This document shows positions 6,489 through 14,509 of a stretch of DNA of 19,902 nt, piece after piece (positions within the stretch are counted from its first letter, which is position 1; every line of letters starts with the position of its first letter). The DNA is taken from positions 1 through 19,902 of the forward strand of contig JBOGED010000095.1 in NCBI GenBank assembly GCA_050743625.1, read 5' to 3'. Under the pieces are notes generated by a model. The model did not search any database and had not been told where the DNA came from. It saw only the letters and a program-made list of their open reading frames with translations. The stretch comes from JBOGED01 sp050743625 (GTDB taxonomy: Bacteria; Actinomycetota; Nitriliruptoria; Euzebyales; Egibacteraceae). The translations under genes were made by a program, and so were the position numbers.

Positions 6489-7370
6489 ACCTCTGGTGCG
6501 GCCGGCGACCTGCGCGGCACCTTGGTGCCACGCGCGGGGATCCTCGGGAGGCTGACGGATCGGCGGGCGCGGACGCTGGCGCAGATCGGCCTGGGAGCCG
6601 TGGCGCTGGCGGTGGTCGTCGTGGCGGCGACGCTGGCCGCGCCGTCCGCGGATGCGACCAACCTGCTGGCGCGGCGCCAGCCACCGAGCCTCGCCCATCC
6701 CTTCGGTACCGACTGGCTGGGCCGCGACGTGCTCGCGCGCACGCTCGTCGGGCTGCGGCTGAGCTTAGGAATCGCGACCCTGGCGGCGTCCATCAGCGCG
6801 GTCGTCGCGCTGGCGCTGGGAGCGGCGGCGGGAGCGCTCGGGCGGAGGGTCGACGCGGCGGTCTCGTGGCTGATCGACCTGAACCTCTCGTTGCCACACC
6901 TGGTGCTGATGATCCTCATCGCGTTCGCCGCTGGTCGCGGCGCGAGGGGGCTGATCATCGCGGTCGCGTTGACGCACTGGCCGACCCTCACGCGGGTCCT
7001 GCGCGGCGAGGCGCGCCGCGTGTCCGCCTCGGACTATGTCGCCGTCTCGGAACGCCTCGGCAAGAGTGGATGGTGGGTCGCGCGACGTCACCTCGTGCGC
7101 CACCTCGTGCCCCAGTTCTCCGTTGGCTTGGTGCTGCTGTTCCCGCACGCGATCCTCCACGAGGCCGGGTTGTCATTCCTAGGCTTCGGCCTGTCCCCGG
7201 ATGCACCGGCCATCGGGAACATCCTGTCCGAGGCGATGCGGTACCTGCCGGCGGGCGACTGGTGGCTGGCATTGCTTCCCGGTGTGGCGCTGCTCGGCGT
7301 CGTCTTGGCCGTCGACATGGTCGGCGGGAATCTCCGCACGCTCCTCGACCCAAGGAGCGTGCACGAGTGA
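6480..7370 (+). CDS. ABC importer permease, NikC/DppC-type
   Basis: A 296-residue membrane protein, second half of the channel. HPFGTDWLGRDVLARTLVG (residues about 72-90) is the classic DppC/NikC motif. The coupling loop is LRGEARRVSASDYVAVSERLG. The stretch HEAGLSFLGFGLSPDAPAIG, then SEAMRYL and GDWW, resembles the staphylococcal CntC/nickel-type permeases, supporting a metal or metallophore substrate. Helices lie near 40-60, 95-120, 130-160, 215-240 and 260-280. The ATG at 6480 has AAGGAGGG before it, in the second of two 22-bp direct repeats. The frame is open upstream but without family likeness. Its stop overlaps the next gene's GTG (GTGA at 7367-7370). Confidence 0.92.
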   Translation: MSATSGAAGDLRGTLVPRAGILGRLTDRRARTLAQIGLGAVALAVVVVAATLAAPSADATNLLARRQPPSLAHPFGTDWLGRDVLARTLVGLRLSLGIATLAASISAVVALALGAAAGALGRRVDAAVSWLIDLNLSLPHLVLMILIAFAAGRGARGLIIAVALTHWPTLTRVLRGEARRVSASDYVAVSERLGKSGWWVARRHLVRHLVPQFSVGLVLLFPHAILHEAGLSFLGFGLSPDAPAIGNILSEAMRYLPAGDWWLALLPGVALLGVVLAVDMVGGNLRTLLDPRSVHE

Positions 7371-8296
7371 GCCTGCTCGAGGTCGAGGGGTTCTCGCTGT
7401 CGTTCCTGCAATATGAGGCGGGGCTGCGCCGGAGGCGGCTCGACGTCATCACTGACCTCGACCTGGACGTGGAGGCCGGCGAGCTGGTCGCGGTCGTGGG
7501 CTCCAGCGGCTCAGGCAAGAGCCTGCTCGCCCACGCGTTGCTCGGGGTCTTGCCCTCCAACGCGATCGAGGGTGGCACGATCACCTACGATGGGCAGCCA
7601 CTGGATCTCGCGAGGCGTGAGACGCTGCGCGGCCGGGAAATCGCGCTGGTCCCGCAGTCCGTCGCGTTCCTCGATCCCGTTTCCCGGGTCGGGCCGCAAG
7701 CGGAGCGCGCCGCCGTACTGGCGCGCGTCGAAAAACCCGCCGCGGCGGTGAAGGCGGCGTTCCGGCGGCTGGACCTGCCCGAGGAGACCGTGCGGCGCTA
7801 CCCCCACGAGCTGTCCGGGGGGATGGCGCGGCGGGTGCTGACGGCGACGGCGACGATCGGCGCGCCGCGGCTCGTGCTCGCCGACGAGCCCACGCCTGGC
7901 CTGCACCCCGAGGTCGTGACCGAGACGCTGCAGGGATTGCGGCGGACCGCCGACGAGGGGGCTGGGGTCGTCTTGATCACCCACGACCTGCTGCGAGCTC
8001 TGGAGGTCGCCGATCGCATCGCGGTGTTCTACGCGGGCACGACCGTCGAGGTGGCCCCCGCCGAGGCGTTCTCCGGCGACGGGACACAGCTGCGGCATCC
8101 CTACACGCAGGCGTTGTGGCGGGCGCTGCCCGAGCACGGGTTCCACCCGCTGGCTGGCGCTCAGCCGCCACCGACCGACCTCCCTCCAGGCTGCCTGTTC
8201 GCTCCGCGGTGCCCGATCGTCGTCGACGAGTGCCGCGCCGCCCGGCCAGCGCTCCGGCGGGTCGGCCGCTCAAGGGCCCGGTGCATCCGTGCTTGA
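7367..8296 (+). CDS. ABC importer ATP-binding protein, NikD/DppD-type
   Basis: A 309-residue cytoplasmic ATPase that powers import with its partner encoded next. Walker A GSSGSGKS (45-52), the Q-loop VPQS (about 95-98), the ABC signature LSGGM (149-153), Walker B LVLADEP (169-175) and the switch His in LITHD are all present. The C-terminal oligopeptide/nickel extension carries HPYTQALWRALPEHGF and a three-Cys motif GCLFAPRCP...DEC. The GTG start at 7367 overlaps the permease stop, with AAGGAG at 7352-7357. Its own stop overlaps the next gene by eight bases, so the operon is translationally coupled. Confidence 0.93.
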   Translation: MSLLEVEGFSLSFLQYEAGLRRRRLDVITDLDLDVEAGELVAVVGSSGSGKSLLAHALLGVLPSNAIEGGTITYDGQPLDLARRETLRGREIALVPQSVAFLDPVSRVGPQAERAAVLARVEKPAAAVKAAFRRLDLPEETVRRYPHELSGGMARRVLTATATIGAPRLVLADEPTPGLHPEVVTETLQGLRRTADEGAGVVLITHDLLRALEVADRIAVFYAGTTVEVAPAEAFSGDGTQLRHPYTQALWRALPEHGFHPLAGAQPPPTDLPPGCLFAPRCPIVVDECRAARPALRRVGRSRARCIRA

Positions 8297-8942
8297 GGCC
8301 GCCCAGCTCTGGTTCCGGTACCGCCGTGACAGCCCTTGGGTGCTTCAGGGCGTCACCTTGAGCGTCGAGCCCGGCGAGGTCGTGGGCTTGAAGGGGCCCA
8401 GCGGGCGAGGCAAGACCACGCTCGCCCGCCTCCTCGCGGGCTACCTCGTCCCCACACGCGGTCGCGTACTGCTCGACGGATCGCCGCTTCCGGCCGGCGC
8501 GCAGCCGGTGCAGCTCGTGTCCCAGCACCCCGAGCTCGCGGTCGACCCGAGGTGGCGGCTGGCCGAGATCTTGTCCGAGGCGACGCCGGAGGCGGCAACT
8601 CCCGACCCCGCGCTCCTCGACATGCTCTCCATCGACCGCGCGTGGCTCGACCGCTATCCCCACGAGCTGTCCGGGGGTGAGCTGCAGCGCGTGACCGTGG
8701 CGAGGGCGCTGCTCTCCCAAGCGCCATACGTGGTCGCCGACGAGGTCAGCGCCATGCTCGACCCGATCACCCAAGCCCAGATCTGGTCGGTGCTGGTTGA
8801 CCGTGCCCGCCGAGGAGGTCTCGGGCTGCTCGCGATCTGCCACGACGACTCCCTCCTCGCCGCGGTCGCCGACCGCGTCGTGGACCTCATGCAGCCTTAT
8901 GGCCAGGGTTCGTCACGCATACGTGAGAAAACGCAGGGATAA
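8289..8942 (+). CDS. ABC importer ATP-binding protein, NikE/DppF-type (short form)
   Basis: A 217-residue ATPase, shorter than the roughly 260 residues of NikE because it lacks the C-terminal extension. Walker A GPSGRGKT (36-43), signature LSGGE (127-131), Walker B YVVADE (147-152) and a switch His in ICHDD are intact, so it should be active. DEVSAMLDPITQAQIW resembles the NikE/CntF branch more than DppF. The GTG start at 8289 lies inside the end of the preceding gene. It is the last gene of the operon; a small GC hairpin (8961-8975) lies 18 bases after its stop. Confidence 0.9.
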   Translation: MLEAAQLWFRYRRDSPWVLQGVTLSVEPGEVVGLKGPSGRGKTTLARLLAGYLVPTRGRVLLDGSPLPAGAQPVQLVSQHPELAVDPRWRLAEILSEATPEAATPDPALLDMLSIDRAWLDRYPHELSGGELQRVTVARALLSQAPYVVADEVSAMLDPITQAQIWSVLVDRARRGGLGLLAICHDDSLLAAVADRVVDLMQPYGQGSSRIREKTQG

Positions 8943-9453
8943 AGCCTGGCGCGCTCGTCTCGGCCGTCGAGGCCGCCGAGCTTGGGGAGCAGCGCGCGCC
9001 GCCGTACCGGCCATGGCTGCTGTTGCTGCGCGCGCTGCGGACCGGCGAGGAACGCGAGGGTCACCAGGTAAGTCAGGGCCTGGGTCGAAATCGCGCAGTC
9101 GTGGGTTCGCTGGCGGTAGCGCTCGCCGGATTCCTTCCCGGGCACGGGCCCCGAGCTGGTGGGCGGCCCAATCCTGCACTGTGCAGAGTAATGCCGGTAG
9201 TTCGGCAAAACTCTGCACAATAGCGCCCAACGCTTTCGTTCGATGCCCCGCTCGAACGCGGAAAGGCCACGGGATGCCCGGTTTGCCGGATTCTCATCCT
9301 CCGGGCGACGGCGCCAGCCGGCATGAGCTGCTGTGAAGGTTCAGTCCGGAAGAATGTCCACCCAACCGCGTGCCGGGAAGGCGCAGCCGTGTGACCTGTG
9401 ACGTTACGCCCGGGCCGCGCGCTATGGCGGGACACCTATCCGCGCACGGGCCC
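8943..9453. other. Non-coding region between convergent genes
   Basis: No supported gene. It holds a GC hairpin (CGGCC-GTCGA-GGCCG at 8961-8975) that may end the importer transcript, a stretch to about 9170 that is open in several frames with no recognisable family, and palindrome copy 2 at 9179-9220. The rest, to the stop of the 9454 gene, shows nothing clear. It may be degraded mobile or coding DNA. Confidence 0.5.
9179..9220. repeat. Degenerate palindrome, copy 2 of the 148-191 element
   Basis: Arms TGTGCAGAGTAATGCCG (9180-9196) and CGGCAAAACTCTGCACA (9203-9219) pair with two mismatches around a six-base loop. Its left half matches copy 1 with one difference, including the preceding CCTGCACT. 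It could also fold as a strong RNA hairpin. Confidence 0.85.
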
Positions 9454-10011
9454 TTAGCGGCCCACCTCCATGCCTGAGTAGTGGTGGAGCAGGCCGGCGG
9501 GGAGCGGCTGGCGGTTGGCAAGGAACTCGTCCCATTCGCTCGGCATGGCGGCGGCGACCACGGGATCGGTGACGCGGAGCAGGGCGAAGTGCCTCAGCCC
9601 GTGCGCCAGGACGTCGGCGGCCTCGACGGCTTGCCGGTGCCCGTTGACGGCCAGCCGCTCCACGGCGGCGAGAGGCTGTGGGTCGAACCCCGCCGGGGGT
9701 GTTTTCGTGCTCTCAAGGATCGCGAGGTAGCTCAACACCAACGCGAAATGTGCCGGTTCGAACCGCCAAGAGGTCGAGTGCACCACCGCCGTCAGCGGGG
9801 TGTACAGCCCACCCAATGCACTAGCGAGCCCGTGGCGCACAACCAGGCTCGGGTCCGTGCGGGGTGGTGGCACGAGCCACCACGCGGGATAGCTGCCACC
9901 CGTGGCGGTGTGCCGCAGGTACGTCGCCTGACCGTCCATCCACACCAGAGGGAACACCTCACACCGCACCGCCGTGGTGTGAAGGCCCGGCAGGTCGTCG
10001 TCAACGGCCAA
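9454..10011 (-). CDS. Uncharacterised protein, 185 residues
   Basis: I do not recognise a family. The chosen TTG at 10011 is preceded by AAGGAGGAG about eight bases upstream, and the frame then reads LAVDDDLPGLHTTAVRCEVF. The open frame extends up to 10164, but that part has no Shine-Dalgarno and unprotein-like composition. The product is soluble, with no signal peptide or membrane helix. It contains an aromatic stretch (GGSYPAWWLVPPPR), HSTSWRFEPAHFALVLSYLA, and a helical C-terminal half with several His (AVNGHRQAVEAADVLAHGLR, HFALLRVTDP). It is transcribed towards the importer operon and stands alone. The best of the TTGCGA-N5-TTGCnn motifs in the window lies 54 bp upstream, so it may belong to the same regulon as sodA and hypAB. 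Confidence 0.68.
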   Translation of the reverse strand: MAVDDDLPGLHTTAVRCEVFPLVWMDGQATYLRHTATGGSYPAWWLVPPPRTDPSLVVRHGLASALGGLYTPLTAVVHSTSWRFEPAHFALVLSYLAILESTKTPPAGFDPQPLAAVERLAVNGHRQAVEAADVLAHGLRHFALLRVTDPVVAAAMPSEWDEFLANRQPLPAGLLHHYSGMEVGR

Positions 10012-10064
10012 TCCGTCTCTCCTCCTTGAGAGCTCTGCTACTGCCGGGCACGAAACTGCCGCAA

Positions 10065-10081
10065 TTGCGAGGAGATTGCAA
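10065..10081. promoter_or_regulatory. Nur-box-like direct repeat upstream of the uncharacterised gene
   Basis: TTGCGA (10065-10070), five bases, TTGCAA (10076-10081). This is the closest match in the window to the Streptomyces Nur consensus tTGCaa-N5-ttGCAA. It lies 54 bp upstream of the TTG start at 10011 on the minus strand. Confidence 0.42.
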
Positions 10082-10353
10082 CTCCCCAACCGGGTAGGAC
10101 ACGGCTGCGAGCGCGCACCGATCCCCCGCCGGCTGATGACCGCCGGCCTACTGCTCAGCGCCACCGGGTTCTCCTGCCCGGCTGTGACCCAGGTGTCGAC
10201 CAGTGGCCTGCCACGTGGCGTCCGGGATCGTCAGCGTCTCACGATGGATAGGCGGAGCGCTCGCCGCGGGTTTCGCTCGCGGCATCTGCGCACCCACGCG
10301 CAAAAGCGGCCAGCCACTGGCCGATCCATGGGACGCCCGCTGTTGGACCCCTA

Positions 10354-10378
10354 GGAATTGCGCGTTGGCGCGCATTCC
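10354..10378 (-). terminator. Hairpin after the membrane-protein pair
   Basis: GGAATtGCGCG (10354-10364) and CGCGCATTCC (10369-10378) form a ten-pair stem with one bulged T and a TTGG loop, 23 bases beyond the stop of the minus-strand gene at 10402. No T-tract follows, as is common for actinobacterial terminators. Confidence 0.5.
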
Positions 10379-10401
10379 CGGTGGATTCAGGCCAATGTGT
10401 C

Positions 10402-10812
10402 CTAGGCGTGCTGGTTGGCGCGGCCGAGGACGGCCCTTCCGCGCGGCGTCGCCAGCAGGGCAGCGGTCGCGACGAGCAGGATCACCATCACGCGGTGGTA
10501 AGTGTCGTTCAGGACAGTGCTCGGGCCACGGCCCGCGGCGATCGCCGCGATCCCGAGCAGGACCCCGCCGAGCGCGAAGGCGTGCGCCCCCAGCGTGAAG
10601 GGCCAAGCCCACGCCTTGCGCGCGAGCACGGCGTACGCGGCGGTCGCCAGGCCGGCCCCGCACAGGCTCTCGACGATCACCGCGGGGACGATCACCGGCT
10701 CGGCGAGTACGGCGAACCCCAGCGGGATCCGCACGCCCGCGTGCAGCAGGGCGCCGATGAAGAACGTCGCCGAGTACACCGCTGCGAGGACGCCGATCGC
10801 TGTGGCAGTCAT
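10402..10812 (-). CDS. Small four-helix membrane protein of unknown function
   Basis: 136 residues from the ATG at 10812, which has GAGAGGTG eight bases upstream; a GTG four codons earlier is less likely because it lies inside that Shine-Dalgarno. Four hydrophobic segments are visible, near residues 4-22, 35-58, 66-90 and 103-122. The short loops include HAGVRIPLGFAVLAEP and LNDTYHRV. No catalytic motif is recognised. The gene lies 23 bp after a DUF2269-like membrane protein gene in the same direction, so they form an operon and may act together in the membrane. Confidence 0.75.
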   Translation of the reverse strand: MTATAIGVLAAVYSATFFIGALLHAGVRIPLGFAVLAEPVIVPAVIVESLCGAGLATAAYAVLARKAWAWPFTLGAHAFALGGVLLGIAAIAAGRGPSTVLNDTYHRVMVILLVATAALLATPRGRAVLGRANQHA

Positions 10813-10835
10813 GGTTGTGATCACCTCTCTGTAGG

Positions 10836-11297
10836 TTAAAGAGTTGGCTTGAACACCATCGCCCCGACCGCGGAAAGCAGGAGGAGGAGATTGATCCAGT
10901 TCAGCATCAATGCCCGCCGCCGCAGCGCGACCACCCTCGGGCCGCCCGCCTCGGCGGTGGCCGCCAGCTCGCTCAGCTGCTCACCGGCTCGGCGGATAGC
11001 AGTCCCACCAAGGATCCCCGAGAGCAGGATGGCGAGCAGCCCCCAGGCGATCCAGAGCGTGGCGAAGCTGATCCGCCCGATGGCCGCCGTGGCCACGCCG
11101 GCGATCAGCGTGATCCCAGTCGCGGGGCCCAGGACTGACCTGCCGTAGAAGGTGGCCTGGCGCGACAGCGCCGCCACCGCCGCAGGATCGCGCTCACGGG
11201 CGAGCCGCCCGCTCAGGACGTTGAGGGTGAAGACGCCGCCGACCAAGACGATCACACTGACGACGTGGAGGAACTTGAACAGGGCGTAGATGTTCAC
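10836..11297 (-). CDS. DUF2269-like integral membrane protein
   Basis: A 153-residue membrane protein. It starts MNIYALFKFLHVVSVIVLVGG, the usual opening of DUF2269-type proteins (a helix with K-FLHV and a GG turn). Further helices lie near 53-72, 76-98 and 130-150, separated by charged loops (RLARERDPAAVAALSRQ, RRAGEQLSELAATAEAGG). The function of this family is not known. First gene of a two-gene operon, divergent from the BTAD regulator with 61 bp between starts, so the regulator may control it; this is positional inference. Confidence 0.78.
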   Translation of the reverse strand: MNIYALFKFLHVVSVIVLVGGVFTLNVLSGRLARERDPAAVAALSRQATFYGRSVLGPATGITLIAGVATAAIGRISFATLWIAWGLLAILLSGILGGTAIRRAGEQLSELAATAEAGGPRVVALRRRALMLNWINLLLLLSAVGAMVFKPTL

Positions 11298-11358
11298 GCC
11301 AACCAGTCTGCGCCCGCCGGGTTAAGGGGCCCTTGGAGTCGCCTAGGATTCCCGGGTA

Positions 11359-14274
11359 GTGGAGTTCGGCGTGTTGGGCCCGCTCCTGGTCTCCGACGGC
11401 GACCGGGTAGTGGAGCTGGGCGGACCGAGGCAGCGGGCCATCCTGGCGATGCTGCTTCTCGACGCGAACCGGGTCGTGTCGATGGACCGGTTGATCGACG
11501 GCATATGGGGCGACGGCCCTCCCGCGCAGGCCACCGGAACCGTGCAGGCCTACGTCTCGAACCTCCGCAAGGCCCTAGAGCCCGCCCGGCGGCCGGGTGA
11601 GCCCGCCCGAGTGCTGATCTCACGAGCGCCCGGTTACTGCCTGAAGGCGGCGCCCGACGACGTCGACTGGCTCCGCTTCGGGCGGCTCGCCGACCAGGCG
11701 CGGGCCGCGCGAGCAGCCGGCGACCTCGAAGTCGCGGACGGGCTGCTCACCCAGGCCCGCGACTTGTGGCGCGGGCCCGCGCTTGCCGACTTCGGGTCCG
11801 AGCCGTTCGCGGAGCACGAGCGCGCCCACCTCGAGGAGCTCCGGCTCAGCGCCGTCGAGGACCACACGGAGGTGCGGCTGGCCCTCAGGCGGCATGACGA
11901 GATCGCCGCCGACCTGGAGCGCGTCGTCGCCGAGCACCCGTTGCGCGAACGCCTTCGTGGCCTGTTGATGGTGGCGCTGTATCGCGCGGGCCGGCAAGCG
12001 GACGCGCTCGCCGCGTACGCGGACGTGCGCCGGCGCCTGGCCGGCGAGCTGGGCATCGACCCGGGCGCCTCCCTGCGGCGGTTGCAAGAACAGATCCTGC
12101 GGCAGGACCCCAAGCTCGACTGGGAGCAACCACTGCCAACCGTGGCCGCCGCCCGGCCCCGCCCGGTCACCGGGCCGGTCCATAACGCGCCGGCCGCGTT
12201 CGTGGGCCGGAACCCCGAGTTGGCGACGCTGCGGCGACACCTCGACGCAACCCAGGCAGGTTCGGGGCGTGTCGTGCTCGTCGAGGGCGAGCCGGGCATC
12301 GGCAAGACCCGCCTGGCGGAGATCGTGGCGACCGAGGCCGCCAGCCGTGGCTTCCGGGCGCTATGGGGTCGCTGCTTCGAGGGCGAGGGCGCCCCATCCC
12401 TGTGGCCGTGGACCCAGGTGCTTCGCCAGGTCCATGAGGCTCGCGACCTCACGGCGCTCGTGCCGTGGGGGGGCCAGCTCGATCCTCAGGACGCGCGGGC
12501 GCACCTCAACCAGGCGCTCTCTGACCTGTTGGGCCAGCTTGCGGTGGCGCGCCCGCTGCTGGTCGTCCTCGACGACCTGCATTGGGCCGATGTTGCGTCA
12601 CTCCAGCTCCTCGAGTTTCTCGCCGCCACGCTCGCGGGCACTCGCATCCTGGTCCTCGCCGCGTACCGCGAGGTGGACATTCCCCTCTCCGGGCGCCTCA
12701 CCAGCACGCTCGGCGTGCTCGCGCGCCTGCCTGGGGCTGACCGCGTCGCGCTGCGTGGCATGAGCGTGGACGAGGTCGCGCAGATGATTCGCGAGCGCGC
12801 GGCATCCCAGCCCGCTCCGCCGCTTGCCGCCGCGGTGCATCGCCGGACCGACGGCAACCCTTTCTTCGTGACCGAGCTGCTCCGCCTGAGCGATCCGCAA
12901 CGCCTGCTGGACGGTCCGGTCCCGGCCGGTGTGCGCGACGTGATCCGGCACCGTATCGCGCGGCTGCCCCCGACCGCCCAACAGCTCCTGGCCACCGCGG
13001 CCATCACGGGCCGCGAGTTCGATCTCGGCTTGGTGGTCGGGTTGTGCGGGTTCGACGCCGACACTGGTCTCGAGGCCGCGGAGGCGGCCTTGATCCATCG
13101 CGCGATCACCGGCATACCCGAGCAGGTGAGCCGGTACGGCTTCACGCACGCGCTGGTGCGCGAGACGCTCGCCGGTGACCTGACCCCGATCCAGCGGGCG
13201 CGGCTCCACACACGCGTCGCCGAGGCGCTGCTCGCCACGCACGGCGAGGATGGCGAGCATGCGCTCGCGGTTGCCGAGCACCTCTGGGCCTCGCTGCCAG
13301 CCGGCGACGCCGCGCTGACGCTCCGCGCGCTCGTGCGCGCGGCCGAGCGGGCGTGGGACGGCCTCGCCTACGAGCAGACGGAGGACCTGCTCGCCAGGGC
13401 TGCGACGCTCGCCCGTTCGCTGCCACCGGCGACCGCGGTGCCTGACCTCGACCTCGACGTGCACATCCGGCTGGGCTCGGTCTCCAGCGTGCGCCACGGG
13501 TACACGGCCGAGGTGCGCGACGCGTTCGCCCGAGCGCGCATGCTCGGCGAACGGCTCGGGCGCCCCGGCAGCCTCCTTCCGGCGCTGTGGGGACTGGGCG
13601 CGACGGCCGTGGTGCGCGGGCACCTGGCCACCGCCCGCGAGCTGACCGATGCGGCGCTCGAAGAGGCGCGCCATGTCGCCAGCCCGCACGCCCTCGCCGC
13701 GGGTCATCAGGGCGTCGGCATCGTCGCCTTCTACCAGGGCCGGCTCGCCGAGGCGCGGCGGCATTTCGCTGACAGCCTGGCGGCCTGGCAAGGCGTCTCC
13801 CAACCGCCCGCCCTCGCGTCGGGCCCGCCTGCCAACACAAGGCCGGACGTGATGGCTCCGTGCTATGACGCGCTGGCGGCCTGCCTGACCGGTGACGCCG
13901 CGGGCGCTGGCAAGCGGATCGCGCTCGCCTTGCGCGCCGCCGAGTCGACCGGGCAGCCGTACGCGCTGGCGTTCGCCCACAGCTTCCACGCCAGGCTCGC
14001 GGTGCTCCAGCGGGACCCGGATACGGCCGAGCAGGCCGCCGCGAAGGCCATCGCGGTCGCCGAGGCGCACCGCTTTCCCCTGCTCATCGAGCACGCGGCA
14101 ATCCCGAAGGGGTGGGCAGAGGCATGGCGGGGATCGCCGGAGCGGGGCCTGGGCCACGATCGAGGAGGGGCTCACCGCGCTGGAGACGTCAGGTCAGCGG
14201 ATCCTGACGCCGTTCCACCGGGCGCTGCAGGCGGAGGTACTCCTGCGGCTCGGCGACCCCACACGCGCGGTTGA
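11359..14274 (+). CDS. AfsR/BTAD-type transcriptional regulator with AAA ATPase and TPR region (frameshifted near the end)
   Basis: A very large regulator, 971 residues as read. Residues 1-90 are an OmpR-like winged helix (VEFGVLGPLLVSDG, QAYVSNLRKALEP, RAPGYCL). Residues about 95-250 are the BTAD (RHDEIAADLERVVAEHPLR, GELGIDPGASLRRLQEQIL). After a linker, an AAA/STAND ATPase follows, with Walker A GEPGIGKT (310-317) and Walker B LLVVLDDLHWAD (about 396-407). The rest is TPR-like helical repeats. Such proteins bind phased direct repeats and activate target genes. The start is GTG at 11359. Near 14150 the coding phase jumps by one base; the ending in this frame (GHDRGGAHRAGDVRSAD) is unlike the family, while the right continuation lies in the next frame to 14485. 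Targets may include the divergent membrane genes or the gene at 15707. Confidence 0.9.
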   Translation: MEFGVLGPLLVSDGDRVVELGGPRQRAILAMLLLDANRVVSMDRLIDGIWGDGPPAQATGTVQAYVSNLRKALEPARRPGEPARVLISRAPGYCLKAAPDDVDWLRFGRLADQARAARAAGDLEVADGLLTQARDLWRGPALADFGSEPFAEHERAHLEELRLSAVEDHTEVRLALRRHDEIAADLERVVAEHPLRERLRGLLMVALYRAGRQADALAAYADVRRRLAGELGIDPGASLRRLQEQILRQDPKLDWEQPLPTVAAARPRPVTGPVHNAPAAFVGRNPELATLRRHLDATQAGSGRVVLVEGEPGIGKTRLAEIVATEAASRGFRALWGRCFEGEGAPSLWPWTQVLRQVHEARDLTALVPWGGQLDPQDARAHLNQALSDLLGQLAVARPLLVVLDDLHWADVASLQLLEFLAATLAGTRILVLAAYREVDIPLSGRLTSTLGVLARLPGADRVALRGMSVDEVAQMIRERAASQPAPPLAAAVHRRTDGNPFFVTELLRLSDPQRLLDGPVPAGVRDVIRHRIARLPPTAQQLLATAAITGREFDLGLVVGLCGFDADTGLEAAEAALIHRAITGIPEQVSRYGFTHALVRETLAGDLTPIQRARLHTRVAEALLATHGEDGEHALAVAEHLWASLPAGDAALTLRALVRAAERAWDGLAYEQTEDLLARAATLARSLPPATAVPDLDLDVHIRLGSVSSVRHGYTAEVRDAFARARMLGERLGRPGSLLPALWGLGATAVVRGHLATARELTDAALEEARHVASPHALAAGHQGVGIVAFYQGRLAEARRHFADSLAAWQGVSQPPALASGPPANTRPDVMAPCYDALAACLTGDAAGAGKRIALALRAAESTGQPYALAFAHSFHARLAVLQRDPDTAEQAAAKAIAVAEAHRFPLLIEHAAIPKGWAEAWRGSPERGLGHDRGGAHRAGDVRSADPDAVPPGAAGGGTPAARRPHTRG

Positions 14275-14485
14275 CCTCCTCGACGAGGCGATCGCCGAGT
14301 CTTCGGGTCGCGGTGGGGGCTTTGAGGCGGCCGAGCTGCATCGCCTGCGCGGGTTGGCGCTGGACGGGCTCGGCCGGCGAGAAGAGGGGCTCGCGTCGCT
14401 CCGCACGGCCTTGGAGATCGCGCGAGCGCAAGGCGCGCGCCTCATCGAGGGACGGGCCGCCGGCAACCTGAAGCGCCGCTCCTAG
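14153..14485 (+). pseudogene. Out-of-frame C-terminal TPR part of the BTAD regulator
   Basis: In the frame one base later than the upstream gene, this stretch encodes ATIEEGLTALETSGQ, FHRALQAEVLLRLGDPTRA, EAAELHRLRGLALDGLGRRE and RTALEIARAQGARLIEGRAA, the typical last repeats of these regulators. Removing one G in the GGCCTGGGCC run around 14147-14156 would join the two parts into one protein of about 1041 residues ending at the TAG at 14483-14485. A sequencing error or a real mutation are both possible. Confidence 0.8.
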
Positions 14486-14509
14486 CAGTTCCTTGGCCCG
14501 CTCCAAGCC

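Larger units (their letters stand above)
10012..10401. other. Intergenic region, 390 bp
   Basis: It holds the promoter side of the 9454-10011 gene with the direct repeat at 10065-10081, and the hairpin at 10354-10378 after the 10402 gene. Frames open here (for example minus-strand ETLTIPDATWQATGRHL near 10200) look like a coding remnant at most, and I cannot assign one. Confidence 0.45.

Noticed and set aside
8943..9170. A transposase remnant next to palindrome copy 2
   Set aside because: Several frames are open, but none shows a DDE or other recognisable transposase motif, so it is left as unassigned sequence.
12598..14175. A long minus-strand open frame (525 codons) opposite the BTAD regulator
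   Set aside because: Arg/Gly/His-rich composition, no recognisable motif, and it lies opposite a clear family member. It is an effect of high GC content.
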